Shown here in pieces: positions 51,740 through 59,554 of a DNA stretch of 64,000 bases (the stretch's first letter is position 1; the number at the start of each line of letters is the position of its first letter). A program made the position numbers and the translations under genes. Below the pieces are notes generated by a model that was given only the letters and a program-made list of their open reading frames with translations, had not been told where the DNA came from and searched no databases. Source of the DNA: Candidatus Devosia phytovorans (GTDB lineage: Bacteria > Pseudomonadota > Alphaproteobacteria > Rhizobiales > Devosiaceae); the NCBI GenBank assembly GCA_029202405.1, contig CP119312.1, positions 2,671,001-2,735,000 on the forward strand, written 5' to 3'.

Positions 51740-52543
51740 TCATTGATCATCGCCGAAAGGGATAACCCGCCGGGACAGCTGGCCGCGCTGGGCGAAGTCA
51801 TCCTTGACGTTGCGCAGGCCCTTTTTGGCCCAGCGGCGCAACCGCCCCCACTGGCTGGCAACGGGATGGCGCCGGGCAAAGGTGTGTTTGACGCGTTCGT
51901 GGGCAATATCGCTGCGCCCCACAGGCGCGGTGCGGGAATTCTCAACGCCGAGCTGGCGGCACAGGGCAGGATCGGTCAGGACACGGGTCAGCGAGGCACC
52001 GGGCTGCTCGAAGGGATTGTAGAGGGCGAGATCCAGGTGACGTCGGCGCAATTCGGGATGTCCGATGAGACGGCGCGCTGCCTCGGCTTTTAGGATGTAG
52101 CCGGCAGCCCCCATCGGCGTCGATCGGAAGCGGCGCACGGCAATGCCACTCGGCCCAGTCGACTCTACTGGATAGACGCGGGTAGTGGAGCCCGTCGTTT
52201 CGATTCTGATGAGGTCGGCATCAATCGAAGCCGCTTCGGCCAGGAAGGCCGGCAGGCTGGAGGCCAGCTCCGCGTCATCCTCAAAAATGAGCCCGGCGGG
52301 CTCCCCGGATGCGATCAAGGCACTCCAGGCACGCTCGTGGCTATAGGTGCAGGCAAGCTCATTGAGCCTGAGGAAGAGCTCGTTTTCCAGATTGCAGAAA
52401 GCCTGGGCGTCTTCCTCGCCGATGTCCGCGGCGGTCACCGCTTCGATCCGCGTTCCCGACAGGCCCAACGCCTGGAGCTGGCCATCCATAAACTCCCGCC
52501 GGTCGGGCCGGCTGGCCAGATTGATGTAGAAAATGGGCAGCAC
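51740..52543 (-). CDS. Glycosyltransferase family 25 (LPS-type) protein
   Basis: A 267-residue protein starting with L-P-I-F-Y-I-N-L-A-S-R-P-D-R-R, the classic start of family 25 sugar transferases. It has E-A-V-T-A-A-D near residue 35, A-C-T-Y-S-H near 65 and L-I-F-E-D-D-A near 85 (the D-x-D-like metal site is E-D-D here), and ends in a basic tail. It probably adds a sugar to lipopolysaccharide or another surface glycan. No other glycan genes adjoin on this side; a UDP-glucose dehydrogenase lies 0.8 kb away across the putative island boundary. Confidence 0.88.
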   Translation of the reverse strand: MLPIFYINLASRPDRREFMDGQLQALGLSGTRIEAVTAADIGEEDAQAFCNLENELFLRLNELACTYSHERAWSALIASGEPAGLIFEDDAELASSLPAFLAEAASIDADLIRIETTGSTTRVYPVESTGPSGIAVRRFRSTPMGAAGYILKAEAARRLIGHPELRRRHLDLALYNPFEQPGASLTRVLTDPALCRQLGVENSRTAPVGRSDIAHERVKHTFARRHPVASQWGRLRRWAKKGLRNVKDDFAQRGQLSRRVIPFGDDQ

Positions 52544-52977
52544 TGGACGAACCTCTCATGATCAGTCGCGTGCTACGACAAGGCTCGCCACGATGCAACC
52601 CGGGAGCCGGAGGGGGATGGCGGTTGACGAAGGGTCTGGCGGGTCGCCGAGCCATGCTGCGATGTGCTGACAGCTGAATTGAATTCTGGCAGTCGGCCAC
52701 CAGATGGCTGTAGTGGCCCGCTGGTTGGAGCGGCATCACCTCCAAAGTATAATGCCTCGGTGACCGCACCGGGATGGTAATGTCGCTGAAGATCAAGACG
52801 CCCCGCAGCGCCCAAATATAGCGACTGGTGGAGTGACGTCCGGGACCGGAATCGAACCAGTGACACGCGGATTTTCAATCTGTCTTTGCCCTCTTAAAAT
52901 CAGGAAAAAAGGCCCGTCATGTGCCATTCTTGTGCCATTGAGGCTTCTGTCTTCGCCGTCGCTAGGTGGGTCGTGGA
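52544..52977. other. 434-base non-coding stretch with putative island boundary
   Basis: No credible gene. From 52838 it contains the 3' half of a tRNA-Phe, beyond which the sequence becomes richer in A and T and gene density drops. Short open frames here are reverse readings of the tRNA-like segment. Confidence 0.65.
52838..52881 (-). repeat. tRNA-Phe 3'-half remnant (probable attachment site)
   Basis: On the minus strand it reads as the anticodon loop with GAA (ATT-GAA-AAT), a variable region GTGTC, a T arm CTGGTTCGATTCCGG, and a CCCGGAC acceptor strand. The 5' half (acceptor and D arm) is missing: no GTCCGGG lies upstream, and no CCA follows. Integrative elements commonly leave such a 3'-end copy at one junction. 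The intact gene and the other junction are not in the window. Confidence 0.7.
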
Positions 52978-53259
52978 TCACCCGTATACTTCGTCCCACG
53001 GATTTACCGCTCCCTTCGTCGGGAGATTGTCGAATGCGTCGTCGACGGCAAACTTATCCCACACGTTACGGGTATTGATGAGTTTGGGGCGCGGCATCCG
53101 TCCGTCATCCACCATCTCGTCGAATAGGCTCGCGCTCACGCCGATGTAGGCGGCAGCATCTGAGCGGGACAATCCCCTTGGTGTGAGCGCCTGACTACGA
53201 ACGGCGCGAGGTTGTGACTTTTTTGGGTCTGGGCTCATCTCGCAGCGCACATCCGTCAT
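52978..53259 (-). CDS. AlpA/excisionase-like helix-turn-helix protein
   Basis: A 93-residue protein with a MerR/AlpA-type winged helix: L-S-R-S-D-A-A-A-Y-I-G-V-S-A-S-L-F-D near residue 40, then D-G-R-M-P-R-P-K and W-D-x-x-x-V-D-D-A-F. Such proteins act as recombination directionality factors or phage regulators and typically precede a tyrosine integrase. Here the gene ends 97 bases from the tRNA-Phe fragment and no integrase is present, which suggests deletion. ATG 53259 or 53238 could be the start; neither has a strong Shine-Dalgarno sequence. Confidence 0.7.
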   Translation of the reverse strand: MTDVRCEMSPDPKKSQPRAVRSQALTPRGLSRSDAAAYIGVSASLFDEMVDDGRMPRPKLINTRNVWDKFAVDDAFDNLPTKGAVNPWDEVYG

Positions 53260-53302
53260 TGATCCGGTGCACACTATAGATCCTTTATCAGGAGTACGGC
53301 TA

Positions 53303-54607
53303 TTGCGCATAACCATGATCGGTAGTGGATACGTTGGGCTCGTTAGTGGAGCCTGCTTCGCCGATTTCGGCCATGACGTCGTTTGCGTTGACCTGAGTGA
53401 GCAGAAGATTGCCGCTCTGAAGGACGGCAATATCCCAATCTTCGAGCCTGGCCTTGATCGCTTAGTCGAGGACAACGCCAAGGCTGGTCGCCTGTCGTTC
53501 ACCAATGAGCTTGCTCCGGCGGTTGCAGAAGCCGACGCGGTGTTCATCGCTGTAGGAACGCCTTCGCGTCGTGGCGACGGCCACGCAGACCTCTCCTATG
53601 TCTATGCTGCGGCTGCTGACATTGCACGGGCCGTTAAAGGATTCACCGTTGTTGTAACCAAGTCCACCGTGCCGGTTGGTACCGGTGATGAGGTTGAGCG
53701 GATCATCCGTGAGGTTAATCCCGACGCCGACGTTGTTGTTGTCTCGAACCCAGAGTTCCTGCGCGAAGGTGCTGCCATCGACGATTTTAAGCGTCCGGAT
53801 CGCATCGTGGTCGGCCTTGAAGACGAGCGGGCGCGGGATGTGATGACCGAAGTCTATCGCCCTCTCTATCTCAACCAAGCGCCGCTGATGTTCACCGGGC
53901 GCCGCACCGCCGAGCTGGTTAAGTATGCCGGCAATGCCTTCCTCGCTATGAAAATCACCTTCATTAACGAGATAGCCGACCTCTGCGAACGTGTCGGTGC
54001 TAACGTCCAGGAAGTCGCCCGTGGCATTGGCCTCGACCACCGCATCGGCAGCAAGTTCCTAAATGCTGGACCGGGCTATGGCGGCTCTTGCTTCCCCAAG
54101 GATACTCTCGCGCTGGTCAAGACCGGTCAGGACTACGATGCGCCGCTGCGGCTCGTCGAAACCACGGTTGAGGTTAATGATCGGCGCAAACAAGCTATGG
54201 GTCGGAAGATCATCGCTGCGATGGGCGGCAATGTACGCGGCAAAACCATTGGCATTCTTGGTCTGACGTTCAAACCAAACACCGACGACATGCGCGACGC
54301 TCCTGCAATAACAATTATTCAAGCGTTGCAAGACGCCGGCGCGAACATCAAGGCATATGATCCAGTCGGAATGCCGGCAGCAGCCTCTGTTTTGAAGGAT
54401 GTAGAATTTAGCTTTGACGCTTATCAAGTCGCGCAGGGAGCGGACTGTCTGGTACTCGTTACAGAGTGGAATGCATTTCGATCGTTGGATCTTACACGTA
54501 TCAAAGACGTTCTGAAGACGCCAATGTTCGTCGATCTCCGAAATGTCTACAGGCCGGAGGAGATGGCGCGGAATGGCTTTTTATACCACCCCGTAGGCAT
54601 AGCCTGA
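53303..54607 (+). CDS. ugd: UDP-glucose 6-dehydrogenase
   Basis: A 434-residue enzyme oxidising UDP-glucose to UDP-glucuronate for surface polysaccharide. The NAD-binding G-S-G-Y-V-G-L lies near residue 8, T-V-P-V-G-T-G-D-E near 125, the catalytic Cys in G-G-S-C-F-P-K-D near 260, and G-L-T-F-K-P-N-T-D near 320. The protein must start at TTG 53303 (R-I-T-M-I-G-S-G), with GGAG 9 bases upstream; the longer frame would start inside the divergent excisionase promoter. It stands alone, without other polysaccharide genes. Confidence 0.93.
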   Translation: MRITMIGSGYVGLVSGACFADFGHDVVCVDLSEQKIAALKDGNIPIFEPGLDRLVEDNAKAGRLSFTNELAPAVAEADAVFIAVGTPSRRGDGHADLSYVYAAAADIARAVKGFTVVVTKSTVPVGTGDEVERIIREVNPDADVVVVSNPEFLREGAAIDDFKRPDRIVVGLEDERARDVMTEVYRPLYLNQAPLMFTGRRTAELVKYAGNAFLAMKITFINEIADLCERVGANVQEVARGIGLDHRIGSKFLNAGPGYGGSCFPKDTLALVKTGQDYDAPLRLVETTVEVNDRRKQAMGRKIIAAMGGNVRGKTIGILGLTFKPNTDDMRDAPAITIIQALQDAGANIKAYDPVGMPAAASVLKDVEFSFDAYQVAQGADCLVLVTEWNAFRSLDLTRIKDVLKTPMFVDLRNVYRPEEMARNGFLYHPVGIA

Positions 54608-54742
54608 CCGCTTTAAATTGCCCAACTTACCGCACCTTACGTGCCAGCCAAATTAACCAGCCGGCACGTACCGTTATTGTTGTTCTGATGATTTGCCGCT
54701 ACGTCACCTCAACTGTAGGTACTTATAGGGTGGATAGATTTC

Positions 54743-54976
54743 ATGGCGCAACCGTTAACAATGAAGAGTGGAAACGTATCCCTCTCCGAATATGCTTTGC
54801 ATGCCTGGACCGCCATGACTGATGCTGGTGTAAACCCAATCGATGGCCTCCTTCAGTTACAGTATGAGATAGAGGGTAGCGGGTCGGCTTACATGGCCGA
54901 TGAGAAAAGCTACACACTGCGTTTAATCGAGAAGTGGAAAGCCATGTTAAATGCGACCAAGGCTAAGCTACACTGA
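54743..54976 (+). CDS. Small protein of unknown function
   Basis: A 77-residue soluble protein beginning M-A-Q-P-L-T-M-K-S-G, mostly helical, with a Lys-rich C-terminus (K-W-K-A-M-L-N-A-T-K-A-K). No recognised domain. A second Met at residue 7 is an alternative start. It lies 35 bases upstream of the next small gene on the same strand, so the two may be co-transcribed. Confidence 0.5.
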   Translation: MAQPLTMKSGNVSLSEYALHAWTAMTDAGVNPIDGLLQLQYEIEGSGSAYMADEKSYTLRLIEKWKAMLNATKAKLH

Positions 54977-55011
54977 CCTAATGTCTAACTCATTTGATAT
55001 AGGCCAAGATC

Positions 55012-55341
55012 ATGATGACGGACGAAGAGGCGTGGGATCAGGCACTAACTGATGCAGAAAGAGACCTTGGTGCCTATCCGCGATGCGACGCTGGTAAAAG
55101 CGTCATCATCGGTATCTCAGTCTTTATTTGCTGCGTCTTGATTCACTCAATGACTGTGCAAGGGTCTGCGGTCTTAGCTGCGGCCCTGATCGCCGGGAGC
55201 GTTGGAGGGGGACACTTCTTGATGTGGGAGTTCAAGCGCTGGGGCTACAGACATCGTCTCCGCACAAACTTCTGGTCCATCCGGATACAAGAGGAAATTC
55301 GCGATGACGTGAGCGACGATTCAAAACAGGCTCGTTCGTGA
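55012..55341 (+). CDS. Small two-helix membrane protein of unknown function
   Basis: A 109-residue protein. The N-terminus is acidic (M-M-T-D-E-E-A-W-D), two hydrophobic helices span about 30-48 and 52-70, and the C-terminus is basic then acidic (E-E-I-R-D-D-V-S-D-D). No recognised family. Part of the island-like gene set. Confidence 0.55.
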   Translation: MMTDEEAWDQALTDAERDLGAYPRCDAGKSVIIGISVFICCVLIHSMTVQGSAVLAAALIAGSVGGGHFLMWEFKRWGYRHRLRTNFWSIRIQEEIRDDVSDDSKQARS

Positions 55342-55692
55342 TAGCCATAAGTCAGCGTTAATCTGAGACCACATAGCTTGGTAGCGTCGCCTCTGCGGGC
55401 CCGACAATAACCACTGTAGGCCAAACTCTGCACGCAAGGAAAAGCAGCCACCTTGACCTCTTTGATATCATTTGGCTTCGGTGGGACCCACCGCTCGGCG
55501 GCAGCGTGAATCCTTTGCAAGCGCCAGGCTCCAAGCACGAAAATGGCTGCTGACGAACTGGTTCCGGAGCGCACTTTGCTAGGCCAGACGGAATCGTTGT
55601 TATGCGGTCAGCGTCCTAAAACTGCCTGCTGTAAGTCTAAATCTACAATTTTGAAACCTAAACTTACATCTTTACCTGAGCATGGAGGGGAG
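55342..55692. other. 351-base spacer upstream of the PAS-LuxR gene
   Basis: No gene supported. It holds one copy of the CCTCTGCGG hairpin motif (about 55388-55423). Just before the regulator lies an inverted repeat, TGTAAGT (55630-55636) with ACTTACA (55662-55668), arms 7 bp and spacer 25 bases, a possible autoregulatory site. Confidence 0.5.
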
Positions 55693-56316
55693 ATGGAAGC
55701 CGAACCGCTGCAAATAAGAAGGCGGAGACCTGTTGGTTGGGACATAGCGCGTCTCGAGTTGAGACGTGTTGCCGACGTATCTCCTTTGATGGTTTGGATA
55801 ACCGAACCCGACGGCTATTGCATCCACTTGAATCAGAACTGGTATGATTATACCGGCCAGCCGCCTGGCGAAGGCGAGGGTGACGGTTGGGTCGAAGCTC
55901 TGCACAAGGAAGATCGCGCATTAGCGCTGAACGCGTTCCTTGATGCTACGTCAAGAAAAGTAGCCTACCAAGTCGAGTACAGATTGTGCCGAAAGGTTGG
56001 CGGCTTCGAGTGGGTCTTTGCCGTAGGTCATCCGTTTTTTGGGCCGGACGGGAAGCTTGGTGGTTATATCGGTTCTGACACGAACCTCGACGGGATCAAG
56101 AGGCGCGATACTGGTGGAAAACGACTGACGCCGAGAGAGCGCGAGGTCGTTCATTGGATAGCTAAAGGTAAGACCTCAATTGAAATCGCCGTCATTCTGA
56201 GCATCGCAGCAAGAACAGTCGAACAACACGCCACGGCAGCCATGATCAAGCTGGGGTCTTCCAACAGGGTGCAGACAGCCGTTCTCGCCATAAAGCTCGG
56301 CGAGATCGAGCCTTAG
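55693..56316 (+). CDS. PAS-domain LuxR-type transcriptional regulator
   Basis: A 207-residue protein. A PAS fold (about 28-130; M-V-W-I-T-E-P-D-G-Y ... N-Q-N-W-Y-D-Y-T-G, then H-K-E-D-R) is followed by a LuxR-type helix-turn-helix (about 145-205; L-T-P-R-E-R-E-V-V-H-W-I-A-K-G-K, then A-R-T-V-E-Q-H). It resembles single-PAS LuxR regulators of Hyphomicrobiales that sense an unknown small signal. GGAGGGG lies directly upstream of ATG 55693; the open frame extends 50 codons further without good signals. Confidence 0.85.
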   Translation: MEAEPLQIRRRRPVGWDIARLELRRVADVSPLMVWITEPDGYCIHLNQNWYDYTGQPPGEGEGDGWVEALHKEDRALALNAFLDATSRKVAYQVEYRLCRKVGGFEWVFAVGHPFFGPDGKLGGYIGSDTNLDGIKRRDTGGKRLTPREREVVHWIAKGKTSIEIAVILSIAARTVEQHATAAMIKLGSSNRVQTAVLAIKLGEIEP

Positions 56317-56631
56317 CCGATTGGGCAACAGAAATGAATTCGGGTCGTTGCGGTGTCGGCCAGACCCATTCACTGCCGGCTAAAAGGCAGTCAGCGCTAC
56401 GACCAACCATTGCCAGGTTAAGTCCAACCCCGTATTTTTCACGGGGTGCCCTGCCTACCCCTTTATGATACCCCGTCTCGGGAGGGCCCAGGCCATGCCT
56501 AGATAAGTCCGGGCTGCAAAGTGGCCGAGGGGATGATTGGAATTGCCTCGGCCCCCTCACCTCATTTTGGATCTTTCCTGCGGCACGCTGAGTTCTGTTA
56601 ACCTCAACCAATTCAGAACAGAGATAGACAA
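56317..56631. other. 315-base spacer with two hairpins
   Basis: No gene supported. Hairpins CCCCGT/ACGGGG (56428-56446) and GGCCGAGG/CCTCGGCC (56523-56553) follow the regulator gene and probably end its transcript. The DUF3597 gene promoter should lie in the last 80 bases. Confidence 0.5.
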
Positions 56632-57120
56632 ATGGGCTTCTTCGACGACATTAAAAACAAAATCTTTGGCAACGGCGAGGAAGAGCTGAAGTCGCAGCAG
56701 AACGCGGAAGTTGCTCGCAAGGCAGCTGAGGCTATTGGCCGGGCGGCAGCAGCTAATGTCGCTAATTCTCCTGCCCAGGCATCGGAGACCTCTCCCTTCC
56801 CATCCTCTTCCGGAAGTGCTTCCACGGCCACCCAAGTATCAAACGTCATCCCATCATCATCATCGGTCGACGTCGAGGCGGTGATGGATGCCGCAGTGGC
56901 AAAATCTGGCCAGGATCTCAATTGGAAGACCTCGATCGTCGACCTGCTCAAAGCTCTTGACCTCGATAGCTCAATCACAGCTCGGAAGAACTTGGCCGAC
57001 GAGCTCGGCTATACCGGAGACCAGTCGGATTCTGCGACGATGAATATCTGGCTCCATAAGCAGGTCCTGGCAAAGCTGGCTACCAACGGTGGCAAGGTCC
57101 CAGAAACTCTCACCGCATGA
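56632..57120 (+). CDS. DUF3597-family protein
   Basis: A 162-residue protein. The N-terminus M-G-F-F-D-D-I-K-N-K-I-F-G is typical of DUF3597, followed by an Ala/Ser-rich linker (about 25-80) and the conserved C-terminal domain: L-N-W-K-T-S-I-V-D-L-L-K near residue 100, then A-D-E-L-G-Y-T-G and S-A-T-M-N-I-W-L-H-K-Q-V. The family is common in alphaproteobacteria and distantly LysM-associated; function unknown. A clear terminator follows 11 bases after the stop. Confidence 0.88.
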   Translation: MGFFDDIKNKIFGNGEEELKSQQNAEVARKAAEAIGRAAAANVANSPAQASETSPFPSSSGSASTATQVSNVIPSSSSVDVEAVMDAAVAKSGQDLNWKTSIVDLLKALDLDSSITARKNLADELGYTGDQSDSATMNIWLHKQVLAKLATNGGKVPETLTA

Positions 57121-57131
57121 GCATGTCCTCT

Positions 57132-57156
57132 AGCCCGCGTCAAACGCGGGCTTTTT
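57132..57156 (+). terminator. Intrinsic terminator after DUF3597 gene
   Basis: Stem AGCCCGCGT/ACGCGGGCT with a CAA loop, followed by TTTTT. Confidence 0.9.
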
Positions 57157-57247
57157 CTATCCTCAGGTCGGGGGTGCATGCATCCGGACATAACGCTGGG
57201 CGCGTCGTAGCGGGCCGTTAATGGGTCGCGGCTACAATCCCGCTTGT

Positions 57248-57285
57248 CAGCCTCTGCGGGCCCGGCTGATTATTGCCGGGCTTGT
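57248..57285. repeat. CCTCTGCGG hairpin motif, copy 2
   Basis: GTCAGCCTCTGCGG followed by GCCCGGC, an 8-base loop and GCCGGGCTTGTC. Near-identical openings occur at about 55388 (GTCGCCTCTGCGGGCCCG) and 60529 (GTTAGCCTCTGCGGACC, then a CCGGCA/TGCCGG stem and TTTGTC). All three lie in non-coding gaps of the island. Confidence 0.6.
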
Positions 57286-57442
57286 CCCCACCGCAAAAGA
57301 AAGCCGCCTGTCATGACCTCTATTGGATCATGCGGCGGCTTGGTCGGAGCCCGGCACGCTACGGGTAGCGTCACACCATATGCACCAGGCTCCGGGCACT
57401 TGAATGCCGAGCTGCGACTATGGTTCCGCACGCAAATGCTGA

Positions 57443-57679
57443 TCAGTGCAGCGTGACTTGGATGCGGTCACGGAAAGTGAGCCATTCGGCGACTAGCCTA
57501 AGAAGCTTCGGTACCTTCTCAGGAAACTGAGCAGCGATGGCGTCCAGTATTTCGAGCTCTTTGTCGATGAGCAGGACATCCTCATGCGTCGCCGACTGAC
57601 CTATTGTGGTCAGTTGCCCGTAACGTTTCAGTGTATGGCGGCTTAGAATAATTCGTTGGTCGGCGTCTGCGGCGTTCAT
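57443..57679 (-). CDS. 78-residue protein, paralogue A of an unknown family
   Basis: A 78-residue soluble protein starting M-N-A-A-D-A-D-Q-R-I-I-L-S-R-H-T-L and ending R-D-R-I-Q-V-T-L-H. It is the same length as, and clearly related to, the protein at 58567: both share A-D-Q-R-I, L-S-R, T-L, a D-E/K-E helix near 40 and a C-terminal W-x-x-F. The N-terminal part looks like a short helix-turn-helix or dimerisation helix. The start at 57679 is set by the paralogue alignment. Downstream of the MucR-type gene on the same strand. Confidence 0.65.
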   Translation of the reverse strand: MNAADADQRIILSRHTLKRYGQLTTIGQSATHEDVLLIDKELEILDAIAAQFPEKVPKLLRLVAEWLTFRDRIQVTLH

Positions 57680-57987
57680 GGGGACTAGATGCCCATCTGC
57701 TCCCAGCCATGCAATTAACTTTGACGTGCTAGACCTTCTGCAAAATTGACGACTGAACGTCGTGTCCTCTCGGGAATAGGTGGAAGCCCAGCAGGTGTGG
57801 TCACTTGCGTGTAGGATGCCCAGCAACCCACCCGCAGAAGCTCAGCGCCTCGTCGCCCCTCTACTGGCCCAAGGCACCCCTTCGTCACCGCAGACCTAGA
57901 AGTGATAGATCGGCGCCATTGGTGTGACCTCGGCGTTGCCGCGGACAAGTGGCGGGCCGGACGGGACGTAGTCCGAAGGCACCAGCT
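57680..57987. other. 308-base gap downstream of the MucR-type gene
   Basis: No convincing gene. A 28-codon frame directly after the regulator stop (minus strand, GTG start near 57980, ending M-A-P-I-Y-H-F) is too short to support. No strong hairpin was found. Confidence 0.4.
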
Positions 57988-58455
57988 TCAAGACTCCTGA
58001 GATTCTTCGACCAGCGTCAGCTTCTTTTTTCGTCCACGGGGTTTCGAGGCAGTCGCTTCTCGACCAAGGCCGTTCTGCTTTGCTAATGCCGATCTGTGCG
58101 CCGAATAATTTGGCGCGACCATCGGGTAGCTCTCAGGCAGTCCCCACTTCAGACGGTACTCATCGGGCGTCATACCGAGCTTGGACAGATGTCGCCTAAG
58201 AGATTTGAACTTCCGCCCATCTTCTAGGCACACGATAAAGTCCGGCGTCACAGACTTGCGAACTGATACGGCAGGTGACGGCAATTCAGGGACAGGCTCC
58301 GGCTCCGGCCGGCTGAGCTGAACGAGCGTCTGATGCGTCGACTTAATCAGATTAGTCAGGTCTTCAGGCGCTACGTGATTATTGCTCACATAGGCTGAAA
58401 CAATCCTGCTGGCTGTCTCTACAAGATCGTCGGAAACGATGTCCGTGTTGTCCAA
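57988..58455 (-). CDS. MucR/Ros-family zinc-finger transcriptional regulator
   Basis: A 155-residue protein. The MucR domain is at the C-terminus: V-C-L-E-D-G-R-K-F-K-S-L-R-R-H near residue 85, then M-T-P-D-E-Y-R-L-K-W-G-L-P and Y-P-M-V-A-P-N-Y. MucR proteins repress many genes through AT-rich DNA, often including horizontally acquired ones. The second zinc-ligand His region reads R-R-H-L-S-K-L-G, lacking the usual second His, so zinc binding may be altered. TTG 58455, with GGGGG seven bases upstream, is the best start: the N-terminus has no in-frame ATG close by. The C-terminus is Lys/Arg-rich. Confidence 0.88.
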   Translation of the reverse strand: MDNTDIVSDDLVETASRIVSAYVSNNHVAPEDLTNLIKSTHQTLVQLSRPEPEPVPELPSPAVSVRKSVTPDFIVCLEDGRKFKSLRRHLSKLGMTPDEYRLKWGLPESYPMVAPNYSAHRSALAKQNGLGREATASKPRGRKKKLTLVEESQES

Positions 58456-58566
58456 TGCAGTACCCCCGAAAAACCGGGTTAAGAATGATACTTCGGACAG
58501 GAGTCGCCAGATGCGGCAGTAGGTTATCCCCACCAGAGATCAAAATGACCTTCGTTTTATATGCCG

Positions 58567-58803
58567 TCAGTTGAGTTTTGACTTGAGGGTAGCTTGAAAA
58601 GCTTTCCACCAAGTCAACAGTTCCAAAATCACCAGAGCACTGGCCGGATGTTCTCGCGCGATGTCCTCCAGATGCGCGATCTCATCGACCACATGCGTCA
58701 TCTCACTTAACGGGTATTTGCCCGTCCTCTGGATACCTCGGATGTAGGCTGAAAGTGTCCGTCGGGAGAGCTCAATACGTTGGTCGGCTTCGTCTGAAGT
58801 CAT
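58567..58803 (-). CDS. 78-residue protein, paralogue B of an unknown family
   Basis: A 78-residue protein, M-T-S-D-E-A-D-Q-R-I-E-L-S-R-R-T-L, ending W-K-A-F-Q-A-T-L-K-S-K-L-N. It is colinear with the protein at 57443 over its full length. No membrane segment or Cys. Lies upstream of the MucR-type gene on the same strand (111-base gap), so paralogue B, the regulator and paralogue A may form one unit. Function unknown. Confidence 0.65.
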   Translation of the reverse strand: MTSDEADQRIELSRRTLSAYIRGIQRTGKYPLSEMTHVVDEIAHLEDIAREHPASALVILELLTWWKAFQATLKSKLN

Positions 58804-58898
58804 AGTCGACGCCTAGCGTAGGTCGTTGCCGTAGTCAGATATGTTTGCATTGCGGAGGCAACTAACAATGACGACTCAGCGCCATGACAGTCGACTCG

Positions 58899-59477
58899 CT
58901 AACTGGCTTTAGCGGAGATCGTCCGACCGATCGCCTCCAGCTCCTCGAGCGACAGGTTGCCGTTCTCGATATCTCGGAGCCGCTTGAAGTCTTCGCGGGT
59001 CATCGCCTCTGGCAAGCCGTCTCGCTTGTTGTCCGCGATGACGAAGCTGCCCTGCTGAAAAGTGATGCGACGATCGAAATAAAAGCCGCATGCCGCGATG
59101 TAGGCACCACGGCCAATGAATAGGTTGTCCGCTGTGGCAATCGTTAGAGACGTAGCGAATGGGTAATCCTTGCCCCAGTCGCGGATCTCATAGTTGGGCT
59201 GCTTGATTGTAGAAGACTTCTGGAAAATCTGCCGCCTAGGTTCCGCCGGCTCGACCCAAAGATACACGCCCCGCCATCCGCACCCGTCGCAGCGCATGGC
59301 ATCCGTGAAATGCCTCTCATGCGGCCCAGGATGCAATCGCACCTGTCGCTCAACGCGCTGCAACAAGCGACGGACATCAACGCGCTTCTTGTGCCGACAG
59401 CCAGCGTTTCGACAGATGGCGTATAGTTCATGATCACCCTGTAGGACGCCATCGAGGGTCTGAAATGATTGCGCCAT
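58899..59477 (-). CDS. Zn-ribbon protein of unknown function, possibly SOS-regulated
   Basis: A 192-residue protein. Two Cys pairs, C-R-N-A-G-C near residue 22 and C-D-G-C near 63, look like one zinc ribbon in the N-terminal third. The remainder has no recognised domain; it ends in a helical E-E-L-E-A-I-G-R stretch. The ATG at 59477 lies 22 bases from a GTTC-N7-GTTC site shared with the divergent gene at 59555. Phage-like Zn-ribbon proteins of this kind are common in islands, but I cannot name a function. Confidence 0.6.
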   Translation of the reverse strand: MAQSFQTLDGVLQGDHELYAICRNAGCRHKKRVDVRRLLQRVERQVRLHPGPHERHFTDAMRCDGCGWRGVYLWVEPAEPRRQIFQKSSTIKQPNYEIRDWGKDYPFATSLTIATADNLFIGRGAYIAACGFYFDRRITFQQGSFVIADNKRDGLPEAMTREDFKRLRDIENGNLSLEELEAIGRTISAKAS

Positions 59478-59498
59478 AGTTGACTCGCACCGCTGTTT

Positions 59499-59513
59499 GT
59501 TCTCATTATGTTC
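59499..59513. promoter_or_regulatory. LexA (SOS) box
   Basis: GTTC-TCATTAT-GTTC, an exact match to the direct-repeat GTTC-N7-GTTC site recognised by alphaproteobacterial LexA. It sits in the 77-base gap between two divergent starts, 22 bases from one and 41 from the other, so it could control both. Confidence 0.75.
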
Positions 59514-59554
59514 TCACGAATGGAACATGCAGTGTCAAGACAGGAGCGATCACG

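Larger units (their letters stand above)
57121..57442. other. 322-base spacer with terminator and tandem hairpins
   Basis: No open frame supported. After the terminator at 57132 it carries the CCTCTGCGG motif with stem CCCGGC/GCCGGG (57261-57280), then a long stem AAGCCGCC/GGCGGCTT (57301-57341) with further internal pairing. Two adjacent strong hairpins could be part of a small RNA. Confidence 0.45.

Noticed and set aside
52833..53078. An 81-codon frame over the tRNA remnant
   Set aside because: The first residues are a reverse reading of a tRNA T arm and anticodon arm, a well-known false gene.
57904..57987. A 28-residue minus-strand frame directly after the MucR-type gene
   Set aside because: GTG start, long spacing from the nearest purine-rich sequence, and no conserved feature visible; its resemblance at the C-terminus to the 60248 frame is four residues only.
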